Below, in pieces: positions 1 through 4,678 of a stretch of 5,261 bases of DNA (positions within the stretch are counted from its first letter, which is position 1; every line of letters starts with the position of its first letter). The translations under genes and the position numbers were made by a program. The DNA comes from Chroococcidiopsidaceae cyanobacterium CP_BM_RX_35 (GTDB lineage Bacteria > Cyanobacteriota > Cyanobacteriia > Cyanobacteriales > Chroococcidiopsidaceae): NCBI GenBank assembly GCA_019242465.1, contig JAFAVL010000507.1, forward strand, positions 1 through 5,261. Reading direction: 5' to 3'. A model generated the notes under the pieces. It worked only from the letters and a program-made list of their open reading frames with translations. It did no database searches and was not told the DNA's origin.

Positions 1-1
1 C

Positions 2-40
2 ACGTTCCAGAAGTCTTAACCACTAATCTAGAACACTACC
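2..40 (+). repeat. 39-bp direct repeat, copy A
   Basis: This 39-bp segment recurs at 140-178 with only two differences (C/T and A/G), so 37 of 39 bases match. The invariant 3' part carries the palindrome TCTAGA within AATCTAGAACAC (25-36). The two copies start 138 bp apart. Nothing in this stretch looks coding. A terminal sequence of a lost small element, or a duplicated regulatory box for the methyltransferase downstream, are both possible. The sequence does not decide between them. Confidence 0.85.
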
Positions 41-90
41 AGAATCTGAAAGCAGTCAAGCATTGGAACTCAATACTCTTTAGATAGAAC

Positions 91-107
91 AGTGGTGTTC
101 TAGATTT
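91..107 (-). repeat. inverted partial copy of the 39-bp repeat core
   Basis: Bases 95-106 (GTGTTCTAGATT) are the exact reverse complement of AATCTAGAACAC in both direct copies (25-36 and 163-174). Two more matching bases follow after one mismatch. The three TCTAGA cores are spaced about 71 and 66 bp centre to centre, in the order plus, minus, plus. Either direct copy could pair with this one to form a long hairpin. The function is unknown. Confidence 0.7.
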
Positions 108-139
108 GTTGCTCTTAGCCTGAAGGATTTACATATTAA

Positions 140-178
140 ACGTTTCAGGAGTCTTAACCACTAATCTAGAACACTACC
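140..178 (+). repeat. 39-bp direct repeat, copy B
   Basis: This is the second copy of the repeat at 2-40 (37 of 39 identical). It ends 27 bp before the methyltransferase start codon, so it lies where a promoter or operator for that gene would be expected. Candidate promoter hexamers nearby (TTGCTC at 109-114, TATTAA at 134-139, spacing 19) are poor, and I do not call a promoter. Confidence 0.85.
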
Positions 179-192
179 CATAAATAGAAACC

Positions 193-197
193 AAGGA
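193..197 (+). promoter_or_regulatory. ribosome binding site of the methyltransferase
   Basis: AAGGA lies 8 bases before the ATG at 206. This is good Shine-Dalgarno spacing and supports 206 as the true start of the methyltransferase gene. Confidence 0.65.
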
Positions 198-205
198 TTT
201 GTCTC

Positions 206-1033
206 ATGTCTACTGATCGCCTCCTGACTTTTGATGAAGCGCACTGGAGCGCCGTAGCAGCAAACTACGAGCGCTATGCCGAGCCCCATACAGCGCAGTT
301 TGCGAGGGAGGCGCTGTCGCTGGCGGGCGGGGTCCGATATGGTGAGCGTGTGCTTGACGTAGCAGCCGGGACGGGCGCTCTGTCGCTTCAGGTCGCTGAG
401 GCGGGCGGTCGCGTACTCGCGATCGACTCCTCACCCGCTATGGTGGCACGCCTACGTGAGCGAATGCAGCTCTTCGCCAGGTGCGAAGCGCGAGTGATGG
501 ACGGGCAGGCGCTAGAGCTGGAGGACGCGACTTTCGACGCGAGCTTCTCTGTCTTTGGCATTATAGGGTTCCCCGACTGGCAGCGCGGTATGAGCGAGCT
601 TGTCCGTGTGACACGGTCTGGCGGTAGGGTGATCGTGGTAACCTGGGAGAATCCTGAGGGTGCAGGTCCAATGCCGCTCTTCATGCAGGCATATCGCCAC
701 GCCTTCCCGAAGGCAGCGATCCCATCGCCGCCACCAGGCATGTCGGTTCTAGGATCGCTGGAGGCTCTGAAGATAGAGATGGTCAAGGCTGGGTGCGGTG
801 AGGTCACGGTACACGCGATCAACCGCGACTGGAGCGAGCCGTCGGTGGACCGCGTCATGGGTGACATCGACCAGATCTTGGCACTGCACCCGCTCTACGC
901 GGCGCTGGACGACGGCGGGCGTGCCCGCTTAAGGGAACCATTGCGAGCTGCCTTCGAGACCTACACTGAACCAGACGGAGCCTTGCAAATCCCTGGGACG
1001 GCGAACGTGGCGGTCGGACACAAACTCTATTGA
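206..1033 (+). CDS. class I SAM-dependent methyltransferase
   Basis: A 275-residue protein, predicted cytosolic, with no signal peptide or membrane segment. It transfers a methyl group from S-adenosylmethionine to an unidentified acceptor. The Rossmann signature is plain: motif I VLDVAAGTG at residues 49-57, the acidic end of strand 2 (AIDSS, D74) that would bind the SAM ribose, MDGQ near residue 98 with D99 in the adenine-contacting position, FDASFSVFG around 110-118, and a post-motif helix/strand LVRVTRSGGRVIVV at 132-145. This is the Methyltransf_11/25 (UbiE-like) layout followed by a variable C-terminal domain of about 125 residues that would set substrate choice. The ATG has AAGGA 8 bases upstream. 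The gene stands alone, with repeats before it and an IS1380 element 61 bp after it. It is much richer in G+C (41/60 at 301-360) than the low-G+C gene and spacers, which suggests transfer from a high-G+C donor. The substrate cannot be read from sequence. Confidence 0.9.
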   Translation: MSTDRLLTFDEAHWSAVAANYERYAEPHTAQFAREALSLAGGVRYGERVLDVAAGTGALSLQVAEAGGRVLAIDSSPAMVARLRERMQLFARCEARVMDGQALELEDATFDASFSVFGIIGFPDWQRGMSELVRVTRSGGRVIVVTWENPEGAGPMPLFMQAYRHAFPKAAIPSPPPGMSVLGSLEALKIEMVKAGCGEVTVHAINRDWSEPSVDRVMGDIDQILALHPLYAALDDGGRARLREPLRAAFETYTEPDGALQIPGTANVAVGHKLY

Positions 1034-1094
1034 GGCAGGTCAGATGAGATTGGCTGTGCTTGCAAAAGGCGCATCATTACCTCACCGCATTTAA

Positions 1095-1107
1095 CCTGGA
1101 TTTCTCA
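1095..1107 (+). repeat. left terminal inverted repeat of IS1380 copy 1
   Basis: CCTGGATTTCTCA differs by one base from the sequence at 2725-2737 and by two from that at 4506-4518. It lies 59 bp before the first plausible transposase start, as expected for an IS left end. TTAA precedes it, as it does the 2725 copy. TTAA may be target sequence or part of the element. Confidence 0.65.
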
Positions 1108-1165
1108 TGGGGTAGAGGACAATAAAGGAACTGAACTGGGAGAATGCAAGCATGACAAAGCTCCC

Positions 1166-2608
1166 TTGCAGTTTCAGAGTATGGTCCCAACAAAAACCGA
1201 GTCGCAACCCGGAACCTATCAGTTTGGTCAAGTAGGACATCGCCAAGTCGTTGCTGATTTTAGTGGCGGTCGGATCACTTCTGATGCTGGATTGGTCTTG
1301 ATTGCCCAACTTGACCAACACTACCGGATCACCCAACGGTTGGCTGAGTGTTTTGAAGACCATCGGGACCCAAAGCGAGTGCAGCACTCATTGGAGGCTC
1401 TGATTGCTCAAAGGGTGTACGGCTTGGTTCAAGGCTATGAAGACCTCAATGACCATGACTGTTTGCGCTCTGATCTGATGTTTAGCATTGCCGTGGGCAA
1501 ACTAGAAAGTCAGCATCCCCGATGCGCTCCCTTAGCAGGTAAAAGTACTCTCAATCGTTTAGAGCAAGCTCCTAGCTCCAAGGATATCAGCTCTCAAGAT
1601 CGTTATCTGCGCGTGGCTGTCAAACTAGGAGCAATTGACCAACTGTTGATTGATTTGTTCTTCGACTTGTCTGGTCCACCTCCAAAGAGCATCTTTATTG
1701 ACATGGATGTGACGGACGATCCTGTACACGGGCAACAAGAGCAAGCCTTCTTCAATGGCTACTATGACCATGAGTGCTATGCTCCCCTACTGATTTTCTG
1801 CGGTCATCACTTACTTGCAGGCAAACTCCGTCCCAGCAATGTAGACCCAGCGGCAGGAGCGTTGGAAGAGTTACAACGGATTATCCCTCAAATTCAAAAA
1901 CGTTGGTCAAAGACTCAGATTATCGTGCGCGGTGACAGTGCCTATGCACGGGACGAGATCATGAGTTGGTGTGAGGAACACGGCGTAGACTATGTGTTGG
2001 GACTTCCGGGTAATGAGCGATTGCAGCGCATGACACATGATCTGGAAGGCAAAGCCAAAGTAGAATTTGAACGCTGTCAGACCGTTGAGCCTCCCTTGCA
2101 ACCCACACCCTGGTTTCGTTCCCTCCACTATCGCACCTTGGATTCATGGAGCCGCTATCGACGGGTAGTATGCAAACTCACTTATGATGCTAATGGTGCT
2201 AAACGCCGCTTTGTCGTCACCTCCCTATCCGCTCATCAGGTCACTCCCAGTTCTCTCTACACCGACTACTACTGTCAGCGGGGAGACATGGAGAACCGGA
2301 TCAAGGAACATCAACTAGACTTATTCAGCGACCGCACTTCAGCTCATGTCTTCGATAGTAACCAATTGCGGCTGTGGCTTTCCTCGGTTGCCTACGTCTT
2401 AATGCAGGCGTTGCGGCAACACTGTCTAAACAAAACTGAATTAGCCACTGCACAGCTCGGCACCATCCGTACCAAACTGCTGAAGTTAGGGGCACAAATC
2501 CGTATCAGTGTTCGTCGGGTCCTGATTGCTATTAGCAGTAGCTATCCCTTTCAGGCGGTCTTTGCTATTGCCTACAGCCAGCTTCAAGCTTTTTCTAATA
2601 CAAGTTGA
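1166..2608 (+). CDS. IS1380-family DDE transposase, full length
   Basis: A protein of 480 residues from the TTG at 1166, or 475 from the ATG at 1181, which is a normal length for the family. It cuts and joins the ends of its own IS. The N-terminal part contains VVADFSGGRITSDAGLVLIA (about 29-48), typical of IS1380 enzymes. Candidate catalytic residues of the RNase H-like DDE fold are the aspartates of DMDVTDD (179-185), D257 in RGDSAYARDE, and E376 in GDMENRIKEH. The start is unclear. ATG 1181 has no good Shine-Dalgarno, whereas GGGAG at 1138-1142 sits well for ATG 1152. That ATG is in a different frame, so translation may start at 1166/1181 or involve frame slippage. No stop or frameshift breaks the body of the gene, so it may still be active, but the apparent loss of the right IS end would stop this copy moving itself. 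It could act on other copies. Confidence 0.92.
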   Translation: MQFQSMVPTKTESQPGTYQFGQVGHRQVVADFSGGRITSDAGLVLIAQLDQHYRITQRLAECFEDHRDPKRVQHSLEALIAQRVYGLVQGYEDLNDHDCLRSDLMFSIAVGKLESQHPRCAPLAGKSTLNRLEQAPSSKDISSQDRYLRVAVKLGAIDQLLIDLFFDLSGPPPKSIFIDMDVTDDPVHGQQEQAFFNGYYDHECYAPLLIFCGHHLLAGKLRPSNVDPAAGALEELQRIIPQIQKRWSKTQIIVRGDSAYARDEIMSWCEEHGVDYVLGLPGNERLQRMTHDLEGKAKVEFERCQTVEPPLQPTPWFRSLHYRTLDSWSRYRRVVCKLTYDANGAKRRFVVTSLSAHQVTPSSLYTDYYCQRGDMENRIKEHQLDLFSDRTSAHVFDSNQLRLWLSSVAYVLMQALRQHCLNKTELATAQLGTIRTKLLKLGAQIRISVRRVLIAISSSYPFQAVFAIAYSQLQAFSNTS

Positions 2609-2724
2609 GCCGACCTACTTCTGCTTCTAACTCTTCAGATTTTATAACCTACTGGTCCTCCACCTCTGACCAGCGCTTTCTCATAGCTGAATTTGTATTC
2701 CACCCATCTCCAGCAGTTTATTAA

Positions 2725-2737
2725 CCCGGATTTCTCA
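2725..2737 (+). repeat. IS1380-type terminal repeat at the copy 1/copy 2 junction
   Basis: CCCGGATTTCTCA matches the copy 1 left end at 12 of 13 bases. It points rightward, so it fits the right terminus of the minus-strand copy 2 and not the right end of copy 1. It is preceded by TTAA, as at 1091-1094. Confidence 0.6.
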
Positions 2738-2981
2738 CAAACCTTTGGAAATCGATCAATTTTACTGACTTATTCTTCAGTTTTAGCTTTCTTCAAGAAT
2801 TGGCTGAATTTTCCAACAAACGAACTCATTAATTAAGTAAAATTTGCCAGGTTTGCCAAGTGTAGGACAACCAATAGACGAATAAATGCACTTTGAAGAC
2901 CAATTTGTCCATGAAAAACTCTGGTCAGAGGTCAACCAGTAAGAAAGCGCAAATAATAGATGACAACAGGTACAAGTTGAC

Positions 2982-3479
2982 TCAGCTGGTATTAGGTAAC
3001 GACTGCAATTTCCTGTAAGCAGTAGCAAAAACTGTTTGACAGGGACAGGCACTACTGATAGCAATCAAGACCCGGCGAATGCTGATGCGGATTTGCGCCC
3101 CTAACTTCAACAGTTTAGTACGGATGGTGCCGAGTTGTGCAGTGGCTAACTCAGTTCGGTTGAGGCAGTGTTGGCGCAACGCCTGCATCAAAACATAGGC
3201 AACGGAGGAAAACCATAGCCGTAATTGGTTGCTATCGAAGGCATGAGCTGAGGTGCGGTCACTGAATAGATCAAGTTGGTGTTCCTTGATCCTATTTTCC
3301 ATATCTCCACGGGGACAGTAGTAGTCGGCGTAGAGAGAACTAGGGATGACTTGACAAGAAGGTAGTGAAGTGACGACAAAGCGGCGCTTGGCACCATCAG
3401 CGTCATAGGTCAGCTTACACACTACCCGCCGACACCGACTCCATGAATTCAAAGTGCGGTAGTGAAGGGAACGAGAAAG
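2982..3479 (-). pseudogene. IS1380-family transposase, C-terminal fragment
   Basis: The fragment is collinear, without gaps, with residues about 318-480 of the full transposase at 1166-2608. Over the last 156 residues I count 23 substitutions, about 85% identity. It keeps the GDMENRIKEHQLDLFSDRTSAH block with the presumed catalytic glutamate. It lacks both aspartate motifs, so it cannot be an active enzyme. Reading upstream on the minus strand, homology begins near 3479 (SRSLHYRTLNSW, matching FRSLHYRTLDSW) and an in-frame TAA follows six codons beyond the SRS, so there is no authentic start. The TTG at 3450-3452 is only a chance initiation codon. The divergence from copy 1 shows this is a separate, older insertion and not a recent local duplication. 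Confidence 0.9.
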
Positions 3480-3638
3480 CGGAATAGATTATTGTGCTAT
3501 CTTAGCTTTGGCAATAAACAATGCTTTTCAGTTGTTTTATTGAGAATGCAATGGCTGGGAAGTGCATTTTGCGTAAGTCATTCTCAATAATTTTCGCCAT
3601 TCTCAACTAAAAAAACCAGCATACTAATCTATTCCGCT
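3478..3638. mobile_element. 161-bp inverted-repeat segment, possible MITE
   Basis: The arms at 3478-3498 and 3618-3638 are inverted repeats of 21 bp with 19 matching positions. The outer 13 bases (AGCGGAATAGATT at 3478-3490) match perfectly. The interior has no reading frame of note but contains a second perfect inverted repeat (3537-3548 with 3579-3590). The left edge coincides with the breakpoint of the truncated transposase copy 2, and the right arm lies inside the last codons of the AllA-like gene. This looks like a non-autonomous element or the product of an inversion or deletion. The flanks AA and CC show no target duplication, so its identity as a transposable unit is tentative. Confidence 0.55.
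3537..3590. repeat. 12-bp perfect inverted repeat with 30-base loop
   Basis: TTATTGAGAATG (3537-3548) and CATTCTCAATAA (3579-3590) are exact reverse complements, and a further CATTCTCAA occurs at 3599-3607. The loop contains two TGCA motifs. There is no T-run directly after either arm, so it does not look like a simple intrinsic terminator. TGAGAATG and CATTCTCA resemble halves of iron-box (Fur) sites, but the spacing is not that of a classical Fur box. The function is not assigned. Confidence 0.7.
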
Positions 3639-4136
3639 CCCATCGGATACAATCTCCCACTCCAAATTGCTGGTTTTCAAAAAGTTATAAGTCTCATGGT
3701 CATTAATATTTGTATCACTAAGTTCCAGATTGTAGAAATCAATCGAATCATCATCAAAGTATGGTCCAGCATGCCAAGTGCCAATATCTAACTTGATGAA
3801 ACAATCTCCTGGAATCCGAAAGGCAGCAATTTCCTCTATTATTGGTTGGGATGCTTCTGTGGGTGGAGCAACGGCTATTAACCATTCCTTACCTTCTAGT
3901 GAGCCTAAACATTGGGTGCACTGGCGATGACGTGTAATGGTGTGAAACTTACGACCTCTATGATGAAGACGCATAATATAGAAGCGAGGAACACCGTTGT
4001 GCAGGACTAGCTGTGCGTCATCTGAGTCAAATGATCTGCCTTCATTGGTAGCAGAAATCACCTGACCATAACGATGAAAACTCTCTTTGGTTATCCATTG
4101 AGTAGTCAGTTGTTTCAGTAAAGGTGTTGGAATCAT
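3624..4136 (-). CDS. allA: ureidoglycolate lyase-like protein (AllA family)
   Basis: A 170-residue protein, a normal length for AllA, predicted cytosolic. The family releases urea from ureidoglycolate to give glyoxylate, late in purine/allantoin breakdown. Signature blocks seen: ITRHRQCTQCLGSLEG at 67-82, FRIPGDCFIKL at 106-116, GTWHAGPYF at 119-127 (H122 is a likely active-site residue of the cupin-like fold), and FYNLELSDTNINDH at 134-147. The start is the ATG at 4136 (MIPTPLLKQL). No clear Shine-Dalgarno precedes it. The IS6-type terminus at 4158 lies 21 bp upstream, so the native promoter has probably been displaced. The last codons (SGID and stop) fall in the right arm of the 161-bp inverted-repeat segment, so the natural C-terminus may have been replaced. 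G+C is about 40% (24/60 at 3721-3780), unlike the two G+C-rich genes. No other allantoin-pathway gene is present. Some AllA-family proteins may have other substrates, so the family call is firmer than the reaction. Confidence 0.82.
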   Translation of the reverse strand: MIPTPLLKQLTTQWITKESFHRYGQVISATNEGRSFDSDDAQLVLHNGVPRFYIMRLHHRGRKFHTITRHRQCTQCLGSLEGKEWLIAVAPPTEASQPIIEEIAAFRIPGDCFIKLDIGTWHAGPYFDDDSIDFYNLELSDTNINDHETYNFLKTSNLEWEIVSDGSGID

Positions 4137-4157
4137 AACTTGTAGGAATCAAAAATC

Positions 4158-4224
4158 GGTTGTGTTGCAAAAACGAGAGCGACAGATGGTAATGTGAGAA
4201 CTCGTGTCTTTTGGTTCTCATCTA
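4158..4224 (+). mobile_element. IS6-family left-end remnant
   Basis: It begins with GGTTGTGTTGCAAAAA (4158-4173), which resembles IS6/IS26/IS240-type termini of the form GGxxxTGTTGCAAA. It continues 67 bp to a second identical 16-bp terminus at 4225. A small hairpin lies within it (TGAGAAC at 4195-4201 with GTTCTCA at 4214-4220). The rest of the left part of the IS is gone. The remnant sits 21 bp before the allA-like start codon. Confidence 0.6.
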
Positions 4225-4333
4225 GGTTGTGTTGCAAAAATTTTTATACCTGCTATATGGAGAAGATGACTCGCAAGATTTTCGGTCTTGAGCTACTAAC
4301 TGTAGTGGGCTGCGAATTTTTGGCAACACAACC
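4225..4333. mobile_element. 109-bp IS6-type MITE-like element
   Basis: It is bounded by GGTTGTGTTGCAAAAA (4225-4240) and, inverted, by TTTTTGGCAACACAACC (4317-4333). The arms differ by one inserted base. It has no coding capacity. The 8-bp flanks (CTCATCTA on the left, TTTGCTTG on the right) do not match, so either no target duplication survives or the element formed by internal deletion of a larger IS6 copy. Confidence 0.65.
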
Positions 4334-4335
4334 TT

Positions 4336-4413
4336 TGCTTGATTCGTAAACTTCTGAAAAAACAAGGCTTTACCCCACAGGTAATCGTGACTGACAAACT
4401 CAAGAGTTACGAT
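4336..4413 (+). pseudogene. IS6-family transposase internal fragment
   Basis: The 26 codons from 4336 to 4413 read CLIRKLLKKQGFTPQ followed by VIVTDKLKSYD. This matches the region around the second catalytic aspartate of IS6-family transposases (VTDKLxSY; the Asp codon is 4393-4395). The fragment starts 3 bases after the end of the 109-bp element and stops at the TA where the next inverted-repeat element begins. An IS6 transposase has about 230 residues, so almost all of the gene is missing. The match is short but distinctive, and the IS6-type termini next to it support it. Confidence 0.75.
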
Positions 4414-4503
4414 ACCATTTGGTCTAGTGTCTGCTACACATAAATGGGCTAAGCGCTTGGAATTCCTGAACGAGATCTGTTTCAAAGTAGAAACCAAATG
4501 GTA
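4413..4503. mobile_element. 87-bp TA-flanked inverted-repeat element
   Basis: TACCATTTGGT (4413-4423) and ACCAAATGGTA (4493-4503) are perfect inverted repeats. One more base pair follows on the inner side after a mismatch. If the outer TA is read as a target duplication, the element is 4415-4501 with CCATTTGGT ends. That arrangement is typical of MITEs mobilised by IS630/Tc1-mariner transposases. It interrupts the IS6 transposase fragment directly after its SYD codons. No transposase of that family is in the window. Confidence 0.55.
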
Positions 4504-4505
4504 GA

Positions 4506-4518
4506 CCCGCATTTCTCA
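4506..4518 (+). repeat. IS1380-type terminus-like sequence
   Basis: CCCGCATTTCTCA matches 12 of 13 bases with the terminus at 2725-2737 and 11 of 13 with that at 1095-1107, in the same orientation. No transposase homology follows it to the right, so it would be a solo end or the scar of a third copy. A chance match is less likely but possible. Confidence 0.45.
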
Positions 4519-4570
4519 CAAGTTTTGCGATCCTAATCACTGAAAGCTAGACAGAGCTGATGTTTAACTT

Positions 4571-4594
4571 GATTTTGACTTAGAAATCAAAATC
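4571..4594. repeat. 8-bp perfect hairpin downstream of the NTF2-like gene
   Basis: GATTTTGA (4571-4578) and TCAAAATC (4587-4594) are exact inverted repeats around an 8-base loop, about 85 bases beyond the stop of the minus-strand NTF2-like gene. The stem is A+T-rich and has no U-tract on the transcript side, so a role as a terminator is doubtful. Confidence 0.4.
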
Positions 4595-4678
4595 CACAGT
4601 GTGTTGTTTTCCAGAAATTGCCGCTCATACAGCGCTAGATGGCACTAATCTGTTAAAGAGAAAAGCCGGTGTTGTGTT

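Larger units (their letters stand above)
1095..2724 (+). mobile_element. IS1380-family insertion sequence, copy 1 (right end not found)
   Basis: The left terminus is CCTGGATTTCTCA at 1095-1107, preceded by TTAA. It matches 12 of 13 bases with the terminus at 2725-2737, which has the same orientation and therefore cannot be this copy's right end. No reverse complement of this terminus occurs between 2608 and 2724. Bases 2597-2617 and about 2655-2703 still resemble the 3' flank of copy 2 (for example CCTCTGACCAG at about 2660-2670). Copy 1 is therefore inferred to have lost its right tip at the junction with copy 2. The transposase inside is full length. The exact right boundary is uncertain. 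Confidence 0.7.
2725..3479 (-). mobile_element. IS1380-family insertion sequence, copy 2, truncated remnant
   Basis: This is a second copy in the opposite orientation. CCCGGATTTCTCA at 2725-2737 reads inward from its 3' side and is taken as its right terminus. The remnant then runs through about 245 bp of A+T-rich non-coding sequence (2761-2820 is 18/60 G+C) into the C-terminal part of the transposase gene. It stops abruptly near 3479, at the outer end of the 161-bp inverted-repeat segment. The left two thirds and the left terminus are gone. Assigning 2725 as its end is an inference from orientation. Confidence 0.65.

Noticed and set aside
2..178. Possible CRISPR array from the 39-bp repeats
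   Set aside because: There are only two direct copies, separated by 99 bp, with an inverted partial copy between them. A CRISPR array has regular spacers of about 30-45 bp and all repeats in one orientation.
413..426. HIP1-like octamer in the methyltransferase
   Set aside because: The sequence there is GCGATCGA, one base off the cyanobacterial HIP1 palindrome GCGATCGC. It cannot be used as evidence of origin.
210..867. Minus-strand open frames within the methyltransferase gene
   Set aside because: They are shadows of a G+C-rich gene with clear methyltransferase motifs on the plus strand, and their products have no recognisable features.
1144..1170. Possible terminator between the methyltransferase and the transposase (TGCAAG paired with CTTGCA)
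   Set aside because: The stem is only about 6 bp, the loop is long and no T-run follows. It is not a credible intrinsic terminator.
2783..3064. Minus-strand open frame of 93 codons
   Set aside because: It overlaps the 3' part of transposase copy 2 in another frame and runs into the A+T-rich IS flank. The product is low in plausible protein features.
3188..3406. Minus-strand open frame of 72 codons
   Set aside because: It is an alternative frame of the transposase fragment at 2982-3479, which matches the full transposase in the proper frame.
4222..4512. Minus-strand open frame of 96 codons spanning the small elements
   Set aside because: It crosses three independent pieces (the 109-bp element, the IS6 transposase shard on the opposite strand and the 87-bp element), so it is a chance fusion of repeat sequence.
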